Assembly: GCA_964352025.1 (NCBI GenBank) | Contig: CAYGPZ010000001.1 | Coordinates: forward strand, 62,001 to 126,000 | DNA from: Hirschia sp964352025 | GTDB lineage: Bacteria > Pseudomonadota > Alphaproteobacteria > Caulobacterales > Hyphomonadaceae | DNA length: 64,000 nucleotides | Reading direction: 5' to 3' | In this document: one piece after another, positions 44,497 to 53,278 of the stretch | Numbering within the stretch: the first letter of the stretch is position 1 | How the letters are laid out: each line of letters opens with the position of its first letter | Notes under the pieces: model-generated | Told to the model about the DNA's origin: nothing | What the model saw: only the letters and a program-made list of their open reading frames with translations | Databases searched by the model: none | Program-made: the position numbers and the translations under genes

Positions 44497-45669
44497 ATGA
44501 CCGATAGTTTGATGACAGTAGACAGCGGCACGGGCCATACCTATCCAATTTCTGGCTCATTTGACGAGCGCTTCGAGCCTGTCTTGAGCGCGTTCGCTGA
44601 AAACTTTCGGCGTGGTGAAGAGGTTGGTGCGGCTTGCTCTATTTATGTGGAGGGTAGAAAAGTTGTCGACCTCTGGGGGGGCTATGAAAACGCGGATCGA
44701 ACACGACAATGGCGTGAAGAAGCTATCGTTTGTATGCACTCTGTTGCGAAAGCGTTTTCAGCCACCAGTTTACATATGTTGGCAGACCGCGGCGTCGTTG
44801 ACTACGACACACCAGTTGCGAGTTACTGGCCCGCCTTTGCCGCCAACGGCAAAGCCGATATTCCTCTGCGCTATATTATGGATCATCGGGCGGGCCTGCC
44901 GATCATTCACGCTTCTGTGGACGACGTCACGATCTATGATTTCGATAAGTTCACAGATGAGTTGGCTGGCATGGCACCGTTGTGGGAGCCGGGATCACAG
45001 GCGGGGTATCATGTTCTGACGATGGGTTATTTGATCGGCGCTGTCGTTAAACAAGTAACGGGACGCACTATTGGTGCCTTCATTCAAGACGAAATCTGCG
45101 GTCCGCTTGGACTTGATTATTGGATTGGTTTGCCAGACAGCGACTTTGAGCGTTGCGTCGATTATGTTCCGACGATTAAGGGCACTTTGTTCGACCGAGA
45201 CATGATCGATCAAAACACACTATCGGCGCGCGCCTGGGCGCAAATGCCGCTCGATGAAGACTTCAATTCGACGGCATATAGGAAAGCTGAGATCCCAGGT
45301 GCCAACGGTCATGGGACAGCGCGCGCGGTCGCCAAATTTTATGCGGCACTGATTGGTAGTGTGGATGGCGTGACGCTTTTACCTCCTGATTCTCTCAATC
45401 GGGCTATCGCCAAGCAGTGGTCAATGTTGGAGTGTGTTCTAAACCGAGAATATAATATGAGTCTCGGCTACCTGCTCAACTCATCTCCCTATGTGCCGAT
45501 GGGTCCCAACCCCCGTGCGTTCGGTCATCATGGTGTGGGCGGGTCGATAGGGTTTGGTGATCCTGATGCAGAGGTGGGGTTCTGCTACGCCCCTAATCTG
45601 ATGCATGCCCGGCTCGATAATGGGCCGCGCGCAGGGCGCTTGAAGGAGGCATTGTTTGAATGTCTCTAA
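44497..45669 (+). CDS. Serine hydrolase, class C beta-lactamase-like (esterase/lactonase type)
   Basis: A 390-residue protein of the beta-lactamase/penicillin-binding superfamily. SVAK (S82-K85) is the nucleophile motif; the YxN motif appears as YHV in AGYHVLTMGY; HHGVGGSIGFGDP stands at the usual third motif. The conserved VVDLWGGYENADRTRQW opening is typical of EstB-like esterases and lactone hydrolases. There is no signal peptide, so it is not a resistance beta-lactamase and acts in the cytoplasm, probably on an ester or lactone. The next gene begins inside its last codons. Confidence 0.87.
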   Translation: MTDSLMTVDSGTGHTYPISGSFDERFEPVLSAFAENFRRGEEVGAACSIYVEGRKVVDLWGGYENADRTRQWREEAIVCMHSVAKAFSATSLHMLADRGVVDYDTPVASYWPAFAANGKADIPLRYIMDHRAGLPIIHASVDDVTIYDFDKFTDELAGMAPLWEPGSQAGYHVLTMGYLIGAVVKQVTGRTIGAFIQDEICGPLGLDYWIGLPDSDFERCVDYVPTIKGTLFDRDMIDQNTLSARAWAQMPLDEDFNSTAYRKAEIPGANGHGTARAVAKFYAALIGSVDGVTLLPPDSLNRAIAKQWSMLECVLNREYNMSLGYLLNSSPYVPMGPNPRAFGHHGVGGSIGFGDPDAEVGFCYAPNLMHARLDNGPRAGRLKEALFECL

Positions 45670-47108
45670 CCCACAATGAGATGATACTTGATGGTGCCCT
45701 TTTCGAGGCTCCCGCGGTGTCCCGCTTAGTAACAATTGACCGTGCGCAAACGATTTGTAGCCGTAATCCGGCGACTGGTGAGGATGTTGGTACGACAACC
45801 GAGATTGGGGCAGACCAAGTCGAAACCATCATTCATGCCGCGCGAGAAGCTTTTATCAAGTGGCGCGAGCATCCGGCCTCCAAGCGTTCGGAGAAATTGC
45901 GTGCCTATTTCAATCTGATCAGAGCCAATCGGGACGGCCTCGCGCAGCTAGTGACATTCGAGCAGGGCAAACCCCTAAGGGAAGCCTATGGCGAGGTCGA
46001 TTACGCGGCCTCCTATGTAGAGTGGTATGCGGAGGAAGCAAAGCGGGCCTACGGCGAGACTATTCCGTCTTTAAACGCTGAGACTCGATTGTTTGTAGCG
46101 CAGGCGCCCGTTGGAGTGTGTGCCGCGATAACGCCTTGGAATTTTCCAATTGCGATGATCACACGCAAGCTTGCACCGGCGCTAGCGGCTGGTTGCTCTA
46201 TGATTATTAAACCCGCGCCACAAACGCCGCTATGCGCTGTCGCTCTGGGCAACATGTGGCGGCAGGTGTGTGATATAGACGGGCTCGTTCAAATTGCTGT
46301 TGGTGACGCGCCGGTAATTGGTTCTGCGCTGCTGTCGTCTGAGCACGTTCGAAAGTTCTCATTCACTGGCTCAACTAAAGTTGGGCGGTACCTCTACAAG
46401 GCTGCAGCGGATACCGTGAAGAGAGTGTCTCTTGAACTCGGTGGGAATGCGCCGTTTCTTGTATTGAACGATGCGAATATCGAAGCCGCTGTTCAAGGAG
46501 CACTTGCAGCGAAATATCGAAATGCTGGTCAAACTTGTGTATGTGTGAATCGGTTCATCGTTGACGATCAAGTTTATGACTCATTTCGTGATGGGCTCGT
46601 TGAGGCCTCAAAGGAACTGACGATTGGCAACGGGATCGACGATCCTGACATTGGCCCGCTCATCGATGCCGATGCAATGCAGAAAGTCGAAGAACTTGTC
46701 GAGGACGCGCATCTAAAAGGCGGCAACTTGGTTCTGCAGCCTGAGCGTTCTGGGCTGTTGATGACCCCAGCTGTGATCGAAGCGACCCCTGATATGCGGG
46801 TTTCTCGCGAAGAGGTATTCGGTCCCGTGTCTACCTTGCTGCGGGCGAACGATACAGATCATGCAATTGCAATGGCTAATAGCTTGGATGTCGGGCTTGC
46901 GGGTTACGTTTATGGTTCTGACTTGAACAACACTTGGCGAACGGCTGAGCGGTTAGAAGTTGGCATGGTCGGTGTGAATACTGGACTAATCTCAAATGCG
47001 GCCGCGCCGTTTGGGGGCGTAAAGCAATCCGGTATCGGCCGTGAAGGCGGCCGCCAGGGCATGCGTGAATATCTGGAAGAAAAGTACCTTTGCGTCGGTG
47101 GATTTTGA
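45660..47108 (+). CDS. NAD(P)-dependent succinate-semialdehyde dehydrogenase-like aldehyde dehydrogenase
   Basis: A 482-residue ALDH. ITPWNFPIAMITRKLAPALAAGC, FTGSTKVGRYL, LELGGNAPFLV with the general-base glutamate and NAGQTCVCVNRF with the catalytic cysteine are all intact. QSGIGREGGRQGMREYLEEKYLCVGG is the GabD-type C-terminus. It oxidises succinate semialdehyde or a related semialdehyde to the acid. It overlaps the serine hydrolase by 10 bp and runs into the TonB receptor gene 112 bp later. Confidence 0.92.
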   Translation: MSLTHNEMILDGALFEAPAVSRLVTIDRAQTICSRNPATGEDVGTTTEIGADQVETIIHAAREAFIKWREHPASKRSEKLRAYFNLIRANRDGLAQLVTFEQGKPLREAYGEVDYAASYVEWYAEEAKRAYGETIPSLNAETRLFVAQAPVGVCAAITPWNFPIAMITRKLAPALAAGCSMIIKPAPQTPLCAVALGNMWRQVCDIDGLVQIAVGDAPVIGSALLSSEHVRKFSFTGSTKVGRYLYKAAADTVKRVSLELGGNAPFLVLNDANIEAAVQGALAAKYRNAGQTCVCVNRFIVDDQVYDSFRDGLVEASKELTIGNGIDDPDIGPLIDADAMQKVEELVEDAHLKGGNLVLQPERSGLLMTPAVIEATPDMRVSREEVFGPVSTLLRANDTDHAIAMANSLDVGLAGYVYGSDLNNTWRTAERLEVGMVGVNTGLISNAAAPFGGVKQSGIGREGGRQGMREYLEEKYLCVGGF

Positions 47109-47146
47109 CGAATTCTTCCCAGTGTTGCATTTTTGTGATTGACTTA

Positions 47147-47157
47147 CCGTCATACAA
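47147..47157 (-). promoter_or_regulatory. Operator-like box upstream of the TonB receptor
   Basis: CCGTCATACAA on the plus strand, three bases after TTGACT (47139-47144), the same spacing as in the duplicated promoter at 44359-44386. The minus-strand reading TTGTATGACGG fits the TNGTNNNACNA form of FCD-type GntR operators except at the last base. Confidence 0.5.
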
Positions 47158-47220
47158 TATGTCGATATGACAAAGACGGGTGGAAACACGCCCGCTGATA
47201 ATCATCTAAGGGAGGTTTTG

Positions 47221-49440
47221 ATGACCCAGTTCAAATTGCTAATGATGTCTACTTCTGCGGCGCTTGTCGCAGCAAATCCCGCTTTTGCGCAGGAAGCCGA
47301 AAGCGATCAACTAAGCGGCGCTCGCCAACTAGGTACGATTGTCGTCACAGCACAGAAGAGAGAATCCAATCTTCAAGATACGCCAATCTCCGTTTCTGCA
47401 GTAACGGGCGAGAATCTTGAAGCAAACGGTGATGTAACTGTTCAGGACATCGCGCTTACAACGCCAGGCCTTGTGGTGGGCGGAAACGCTGCGTTCGAAT
47501 ACTCCGTCTCAATCCGAGGCATTTCATCAGCTGCGGCCGGCATTGGTGCTGATTCACCGACCGGGACGTATGTGGACGGTGTCTATATCGGCCGTCCAGC
47601 GGGCGCTATCTTCGATCTTGCGGATATTGACCGGATTGAGGTCTTGAGGGGGCCGCAAGGAACACTTTACGGTCGAAATACCGTTGGCGGCGCTATCAGT
47701 GTATTTACCGAAAGGCCGACGGACGAATTTGAAGGAGTGATCCAGGGAACAATTGCTGAGCGTGGCATCAGAAGAGTTGCGGGCGCGGTCAGCGGACCGA
47801 TTGTTGAAGACAAGCTCAACGGCCGTTTTAGTGCCTCCTATGGTGAAACCGACGCTTGGGTAACAAATCTAACCGGACCAGACATTCTAGACACGGAATC
47901 TCTTGTTCTTCGTGGCGCATTAGAATTTACTCCATCTGACACCGTATCCTTCCTATTGCGCGCCGACTATGGCGACTTAGACGATCCACTCTATAGTAAG
48001 AACATTACGACTGACGCGGTTTTTCCGCCTCAAACTAATCCGGAGTTGATCGGTGACTTTGATACCGTTTCACTAAGCGAAGAGAACTTTCAAACTCGAG
48101 AATTTTGGGGTGTTTCCCTAGAGTCCGCATTCGATATCGGTGAGCTGTCACTAACTTCAATTACGGCTTATCGCGATAACGAGCATGTCTATCAATTGGA
48201 CACAGACGGCAGCCCGTTGAGAATTTTCCGTTCAGGTCACAATGAAAGCCAAGATCAATTCAGCCAAGAGCTCCGGTTGACATCGCCGGGTGGCCAAACG
48301 GTCGATTGGATCGTCGGCGCTTACTACTTCACCGAAAGCGCACAACAAGATTTTTATGTCGAGGTGCTAACAACACCGATCAACTTGGGTCGGTTCTCAG
48401 AGAACGAAACAACCAGCTATGCGATCTTCGGGCAAGCTGACTGGAACATCACCGATCGCCTGACCGCGACCGGAGGCATTCGCTACTCTGACGAAAAAAA
48501 GGACTTCAAGTTCGCATTCCAACCAATAATTCTGACGCCAGAGCAAGTTGGAGGTCCGTACAGTGCCGTCAATCGATTTGATCGCACAGTCGACTTCACA
48601 GAGGACAGCGCGTCCTTCGATGCGATTACAGGCAAAATCGGCTTATCATATGAGGCGGACAACGCTTTGTATTACGCGTCGATCGCACAAGGGTTCAAGA
48701 GCGGTGGATTCAATTTTGCTCCCTTTAATGCAACCGGAGATGACCCATTCGATCAAGAAGAAGTGCTTGCATACGAAATTGGCGTGAAGTCTGATTTAGC
48801 CGACGGCAACATCCAGCTAAATTCATCAGTATTTTACTATGATTACAGCGATTTACAGGTCCGGATTCCGATTGTCCCGGGGCAAATCCTTGTTGAGAAC
48901 GCTTCAGATGCAGAAGTCTACGGCGTTGAATTTGAACTGCTCGCGACGCCTGTCGAGAATTTGTTCGTTCAAGCCGGTCTGGCGCTGCTAGAATCGGAGT
49001 ACAAAGACTTCGTACAAGAAGGTGGTATTATACCACTTTGCACGGGAGGAGTTACTGGCACCAACAATGGCGTTGCTTTCTGTGATGTTAGCGGAAACGC
49101 TCTCAATAGAGCCCCAGACGTTACATTTAACATTGCCGCGGAGTACTATTTCGATCTTGGTGAGATGGGCAGCCTAACACCAAGGCTCGCTTATGCTCGC
49201 GAAGGAGAGGTTTTCTATACTGAACAAAACGACCCTTCATTTGGTCATGGCGGCTACGAAACGCTCGATGCGCAGCTGACCTACAAACCCGCAGGTGAGC
49301 AGTTCTCGATATCGGTGTTCGGAAGAAACCTGACTGACGACCGGGTTTACACTCACGCTATTCCAATTGGTACAGCCCCGATTGCATCTGGCATCAATGA
49401 GCCCCGAACATATGGCGTGAGCTTCAAAGCTGAATTTTAG
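47221..49440 (+). CDS. TonB-dependent outer-membrane receptor
   Basis: A 739-residue receptor with a signal peptide (cut after about NPAFAQ). The TonB box region is GTIVVTAQKRESNLQDTPISVSAVTG, followed by a plug domain (GTYVDGVYIGRPAGAIFDLADIDRIEVLRGPQGTLYG) and a 22-strand barrel ending in TYGVSFKAEF. The pattern is that of the large receptor families that caulobacters and sphingomonads use for sugars, aromatics and other nutrients. The ATG at 47221 has an ideal GGGAGG ribosome site; an earlier ATG at 47167 lacks one. It probably imports the substrate of this catabolic cluster. Confidence 0.93.
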   Translation: MTQFKLLMMSTSAALVAANPAFAQEAESDQLSGARQLGTIVVTAQKRESNLQDTPISVSAVTGENLEANGDVTVQDIALTTPGLVVGGNAAFEYSVSIRGISSAAAGIGADSPTGTYVDGVYIGRPAGAIFDLADIDRIEVLRGPQGTLYGRNTVGGAISVFTERPTDEFEGVIQGTIAERGIRRVAGAVSGPIVEDKLNGRFSASYGETDAWVTNLTGPDILDTESLVLRGALEFTPSDTVSFLLRADYGDLDDPLYSKNITTDAVFPPQTNPELIGDFDTVSLSEENFQTREFWGVSLESAFDIGELSLTSITAYRDNEHVYQLDTDGSPLRIFRSGHNESQDQFSQELRLTSPGGQTVDWIVGAYYFTESAQQDFYVEVLTTPINLGRFSENETTSYAIFGQADWNITDRLTATGGIRYSDEKKDFKFAFQPIILTPEQVGGPYSAVNRFDRTVDFTEDSASFDAITGKIGLSYEADNALYYASIAQGFKSGGFNFAPFNATGDDPFDQEEVLAYEIGVKSDLADGNIQLNSSVFYYDYSDLQVRIPIVPGQILVENASDAEVYGVEFELLATPVENLFVQAGLALLESEYKDFVQEGGIIPLCTGGVTGTNNGVAFCDVSGNALNRAPDVTFNIAAEYYFDLGEMGSLTPRLAYAREGEVFYTEQNDPSFGHGGYETLDAQLTYKPAGEQFSISVFGRNLTDDRVYTHAIPIGTAPIASGINEPRTYGVSFKAEF

Positions 49441-49599
49441 AAGCGATAGAACGCTCTGAAATGCTGCGTAGCGCAATTCCTCCGGAAGTGTTTTCTCCCA
49501 GAACGTTGCGCAGATACTTAGATTGCTCCACCTTCAGAGTGGGGTCATTCTTTTCTTTACGAACGGCGCCAAAAGACCTACTTAATGGATATTGTCTTC

Positions 49600-49618
49600 T
49601 TGTCTGTTTATAAGACAA
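49600..49618. promoter_or_regulatory. Inverted repeat before the GntR gene
   Basis: TTGTCT-N7-AGACAA, perfect 6-bp arms. It lies just before the regulator and may serve autoregulation; it differs from the shared box of the other promoters. Confidence 0.35.
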
Positions 49619-49649
49619 AATGAAAGAATGGATAAAAGAACAAAGGATC

Positions 49650-50345
49650 ATGACAATGGCTGATCTCCGTGTCGTAAGTGTTTCCGCACCGTTGCGAAAG
49701 AAAGTTGTTGATACCTTACGCAAGGCGATCACCGACGGCGTTTGGCTGCCCGGCCATAAGCTTGGCGAACGAGAACTATGCGAGCAAACGGGTGTAAGTC
49801 GGACACTCATTCGAGAGGCGCTGCGGCAACTGGAGTCTGAGCATCTTGTTGAAGCTGTTCCAAATAGAGGACTGTTTGTTGCGAAAGTGTCGGCGAAAGA
49901 CGCTGCGGACCTTTATGGTGTGCGTGCGCGGCTGGAGGCTTTCGCCGGACGATTGGTTGCGACATCTCCTCCTGAAGAAGTCACGCACAAGCTTCGGCGT
50001 GCATTAGACGACCTCTCCTTTGCCACGCAAAAAGAAGACTTGCCCAAGGCATTGCAGGCGAAGTCCGATTTCTATGCGTCACTGTTCGCTGCGACGGGAA
50101 ATGACCTTCTTTGCGAGATGCTTGATAATCTTCATGCTCGGACATCGCTGCTGCGCGCCACAACGCTCTCAGCGCCGGGCCGTGCAAAAGCGAGTCTAAA
50201 GGAAATTGCGAAGATCGTTCGCGCAATAGAAAAAGGTGATCCTGACGCCGCTGCGGATGCATGCGCCGATCATGTGAACTCGGCCGCGAAAATTGCGCTC
50301 AAAATATTAAATGATGGGAGCGAGTTGAAAACGGCCGAAAGCTAA
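49650..50345 (+). CDS. GntR-family transcriptional regulator, FadR/FCD type
   Basis: A 231-residue regulator. The winged-helix domain (about 10-75) contains LRKAITDGVWLPGHKLGERELCEQTGVSRTLIREALRQLESEHLVEAVPNRGLFV, the GntR signature. The FCD domain follows with DLYGVRARLEAFAGRLVA and a metal-site pattern including HARTSLLR and ACADHVNSA. I use ATG 49650, which has AAAGGA just ahead; ATG 49656 and 49620 are alternatives. FCD regulators usually repress catabolic genes and respond to organic acids. The shared boxes before three units of this island are its likely targets. Confidence 0.92.
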   Translation: MTMADLRVVSVSAPLRKKVVDTLRKAITDGVWLPGHKLGERELCEQTGVSRTLIREALRQLESEHLVEAVPNRGLFVAKVSAKDAADLYGVRARLEAFAGRLVATSPPEEVTHKLRRALDDLSFATQKEDLPKALQAKSDFYASLFAATGNDLLCEMLDNLHARTSLLRATTLSAPGRAKASLKEIAKIVRAIEKGDPDAAADACADHVNSAAKIALKILNDGSELKTAES

Positions 50346-50453
50346 CGCCGTCTCCTCTCCTGGTATTCTTAAGTCCGAATACAAACGTGTATAGGGCGCA
50401 TATATTTTGCGTCAGTCTGGGCACCATCAACGGCAAGAAAACCCGGTCAATAA

Positions 50454-50473
50454 TTGTCGTACGATAATACAAT
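50454..50473. promoter_or_regulatory. GntR-FCD-like operator upstream of the hydrolase operon
   Basis: TTGTCGTACGA (50454-50464) fits TNGTNNNACNA exactly and continues into CGATAATACAAT (50462-50473), similar to the CGTMATACAAT boxes elsewhere. A TTGACA follows at 50476, so the box lies against the -35 element of the operon starting at 50557. Confidence 0.55.
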
Positions 50474-50556
50474 TATTGACATTCTGATAGCTCCTTGCTA
50501 ATCTTCGATGGTCAAATAGCACGCCATATCATCGCGTCAGTATTGGGAGAGTAGGA

Positions 50557-51174
50557 ATGGAAAAAAGCGCGCTTGTCCTCATAGAATTTCAGAAAGAGTG
50601 GGTGTCCGAAAACGGCAAGCTATTCAATTTCGCAAAAGATCGCTCTCAGTTTGAAGCTTCAATAAGTGGTGGTGCCAAAATCTTATCCATCGCGCGTGAT
50701 GCCGGCATGCCCATTGCGCATTGTGGTTTAAGGTTTCAGCCCGGCCACCCAGAGCTCGGGGGCGGGGCAAATGCCGAAGGTGGCTTGACCAAAGCGATCC
50801 CGAATTTCGGCACATTTCCAATCGATGGGGAAGGAAGCCAATTTGCTGATGGCTTTGAACCACGACAAGGAGAGTTCGTCGTCTTCGGAAGGACCGGCGG
50901 GAGTGGCTTCGCGGGATCAAATCTTGATATTTGGCTCCGGAATAATCGGATAAACCGCGTTTATATCGCCGGGTTTGCGCTCCATGTTTGTGTGGAGTCC
51001 ACGCTGCGTGCCGGGCATGATTTGGGCTACCAAATGGTATTGTTGGAGGACGGTTGTTCGGCTTTCACTGCAGATCAGAGACGGCACGTCTTGGAAGATG
51101 TGGTTCATCATTATGGTGAGAGGATGGATAACGCAGCATTTGAAAAAGAGCTCAGCTTGACGAGCGCGGTTTGA
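50557..51174 (+). CDS. Cysteine hydrolase, isochorismatase-like
   Basis: A 205-residue protein of the isochorismatase fold. The nucleophile is C145 in VYIAGFALHVCVESTLRAGHDLGY. The usual aspartate of the first motif is glutamate (VLIEFQKEW, E10) and the usual lysine position reads as arginine in FGRTGGSGFAGSNLD. Family members hydrolyse amides, isochorismate, maleamate and similar bonds; this variant triad may indicate a distinct substrate. It is the first gene of a tightly packed run to 54716. Confidence 0.85.
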   Translation: MEKSALVLIEFQKEWVSENGKLFNFAKDRSQFEASISGGAKILSIARDAGMPIAHCGLRFQPGHPELGGGANAEGGLTKAIPNFGTFPIDGEGSQFADGFEPRQGEFVVFGRTGGSGFAGSNLDIWLRNNRINRVYIAGFALHVCVESTLRAGHDLGYQMVLLEDGCSAFTADQRRHVLEDVVHHYGERMDNAAFEKELSLTSAV

Positions 51175-51178
51175 AGCC

Positions 51179-52129
51179 ATGCGCGCACTCGACCGCCCTG
51201 TGAAAGAAGAAGATCCGACAACACCGTTCGAAGATGTTTTAGCTCTACTCCGAGAACGCAGCCGAAGTGCGCCTTCAACGGACGATCCTGACTACTTAAA
51301 AAAAACTAAAGCGATCTGGGATGTTTCGGCTGCGCCATTGCCGCGAGAAGACTTAACGGTCGATGTTTCTGGGATGCCGGCAGTTTGGGTCATCCCAGAA
51401 CAACAGAAAACGCATCATCGGGTATTGTTTCTTCATGGTGGCGGCTTCGTCTTCGGCTCGCCAAAAACTCACTACAGGTTCGCGCAACATCTCTCGAACA
51501 TGCTTGGTGCCAATTTCCTTATTCCAGATTATCGCTTGGCGCCCGAACACCCCTTTCCTAGCGCGGTTGGCGATGTCGAAACCGCGGCCAAATATCTCCT
51601 TAAAAACAGCCCGCTCGGCCAGCAAACCATCAATAAGATCGCGGTCATTGGCGATAGCGCCGGTGGAAATCTTGCCTTGACTCTAGGGTTAGGTGTTTTG
51701 GCACCCTCAATTTCAGCGCTTGGGCTGTTTTCACCATGGGTGGATTTGTCTCATAGAGCCTCTTGGAGAACAGCGGATAAACAATCTGACCCTGTTCTAA
51801 CGCCAGATCGATTGAAAATCGCCGCGTCCGCCTATGTTCCAGGCGGCACATCGACAGATGCTTTAGCATCACCGATTCTGGGTGATCTGAAAAACCTTCC
51901 GCGGACAATGATCGCATATGGCGAGGGTGAACTGCTCGCTGACGATATTGCAAGGTTCGCAGAAGCAGCACCAATCAATTGCGCAAATCTCCAAATGCGC
52001 GAATGGACGGAAGTTGTTCATGCTTGGCACATGGTCGGCTCAAGTCTTGAGCAAGGGCGTCTCGCCATGAATGAAATGGCCGACTTCATCATGCAGTCAT
52101 TCAAAGACGGAGATCTCGATGGAGCATGA
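51179..52129 (+). CDS. Alpha/beta hydrolase of the hormone-sensitive lipase family
   Basis: A 316-residue esterase. HGGGFVFG (H86) is the oxyanion-hole motif, GDSAGG (S160) the nucleophile elbow, and VVHAWHMVGS carries the catalytic histidine. DYRLAPEHPFP is the classic HSL-family text. It would hydrolyse short-chain esters or lactones in the cytoplasm. It starts 4 bp after the cysteine hydrolase and overlaps the DUF2165 gene. Confidence 0.92.
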   Translation: MRALDRPVKEEDPTTPFEDVLALLRERSRSAPSTDDPDYLKKTKAIWDVSAAPLPREDLTVDVSGMPAVWVIPEQQKTHHRVLFLHGGGFVFGSPKTHYRFAQHLSNMLGANFLIPDYRLAPEHPFPSAVGDVETAAKYLLKNSPLGQQTINKIAVIGDSAGGNLALTLGLGVLAPSISALGLFSPWVDLSHRASWRTADKQSDPVLTPDRLKIAASAYVPGGTSTDALASPILGDLKNLPRTMIAYGEGELLADDIARFAEAAPINCANLQMREWTEVVHAWHMVGSSLEQGRLAMNEMADFIMQSFKDGDLDGA

Positions 52130-52613
52130 TCTCCCCCTAAGAATCGCGCAGTTTGTAAACTTGTCGGGTCTCGCGGCTTGGATGTCACTTGCGGTTTTCA
52201 ACAATATTGTTGATCGAAGCACCAATGTGACGTTGCTTCATCGCATGTTGTCGATGTCTCTTCTGGATGAAGATCCAGACTTAGGAAACGGACTCGCAAA
52301 ACGCGCGATAAAGAAAAAAAGCACAGCCGCAATTTTCCTGAACTGCGTGATTTTCGCTCAACTATTGATTTCTGGACTGATGATCACTGGTGCCGTTTTA
52401 TTCGCAGCTGGTGTGATGGATGGATCAGCCAGCGCTTATTCGCTCGGCGTCGCCACCGCAATGTTGGGGCTGACCGCATTTGGAAGCTTATGGTTCTTCT
52501 TCTTATGTGGAGGACTGTATTTTGGCTATTGGATGAAAATGCAGCAAGTGCAGCAAGTCCATTTCACTTTGGTGATCATCACCATTCTCTCAACAATTTT
52601 ATTGAGAATGTGA
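52119..52613 (+). CDS. DUF2165 small integral membrane protein
   Basis: A 164-residue protein from ATG 52119 with about four hydrophobic segments. NLSGLAAWMSLAVFNNIVDRSTNVTLLHRMLSM and LWFFFLCGGLYFGYWMKMQQVQQVHFTLVIITI match DUF2165, small integral-membrane proteins of unknown function. The gene overlaps the alpha/beta hydrolase end by 11 bp. Its place in a catabolic operon suggests a link to transport or to a membrane redox step, but this is a guess. Confidence 0.8.
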   Translation: MEHDLPLRIAQFVNLSGLAAWMSLAVFNNIVDRSTNVTLLHRMLSMSLLDEDPDLGNGLAKRAIKKKSTAAIFLNCVIFAQLLISGLMITGAVLFAAGVMDGSASAYSLGVATAMLGLTAFGSLWFFFLCGGLYFGYWMKMQQVQQVHFTLVIITILSTILLRM

Positions 52614-52621
52614 GGTGATCT

Positions 52622-53278
52622 TTGAGCGTGTTAGTTTTCGGCGCAACCGGACATACTGGACGTCTACTTTGCAAAAAGCTCTTCATGCACAGTTTGGAGA
52701 TAGTCGCGGCTGTTCGAAATGCTGGTGAAAGAGATTTGTCTGATCTCGGCGCGACTGAGGTGGTCGATGTCGATCTGGAGGGCGATCTTGGAGATATCAG
52801 CATTGTCCCCGACTATGTGATATTTGCTGCTGGATCGGGTTCCAAAACGGTCGCGGACAAAACTGTTTTGGTTGATCTCAACGGAGCGCTAAAAGCGATT
52901 GATTGGGCCGCTAAGAATAAAATTAGGAAATTCGCTATGCTAAGTTCCATGGGCTGCGATCATCCTGACGCGCTGCCAAAACAACTTCGCCCTTACTTGC
53001 AAGCCAAAGCCGTGACCGATGCTGCACTCAGAGCGTCCCCGCTCGACCATGTTATTGTTCGGCCCGCACGTCTGACCTTCGAAAGAGCGGCAAGACAAAT
53101 TTCAGCTCAACCGAACATCGAACAGTTCACACCAATATCTCGCGAAGATGTCGCGGAGGCGATGGTCGATCTATTGCTTGACCCTTCTGCGGCAAATCTC
53201 ACCATCGAACTGATGGGCGGTGACACGCCTATTCGGGAGGCGTTAGCACACCTTACCCAAAACGAGGTGGCAGCGTGA
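52622..53278 (+). CDS. NAD(P)-binding protein, atypical SDR / NmrA-like
   Basis: A 218-residue Rossmann protein with VLVFGATGHTGRLLCKKL (GxxGxxG) at the N-terminus. YVIFAAGSGSKTVADKTVLVDLNGALKAIDWAAKNKIRKFAMLSSMGCDHPD and VIVRPARLTF follow the atypical SDR layout. The SDR catalytic YxxxK is not evident at the normal place, so it may be a redox sensor or a reductase with a changed active site. Start TTG 52622, or GTG 52628. Its stop overlaps the next start as GTGA. Confidence 0.85.
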   Translation: MSVLVFGATGHTGRLLCKKLFMHSLEIVAAVRNAGERDLSDLGATEVVDVDLEGDLGDISIVPDYVIFAAGSGSKTVADKTVLVDLNGALKAIDWAAKNKIRKFAMLSSMGCDHPDALPKQLRPYLQAKAVTDAALRASPLDHVIVRPARLTFERAARQISAQPNIEQFTPISREDVAEAMVDLLLDPSAANLTIELMGGDTPIREALAHLTQNEVAA

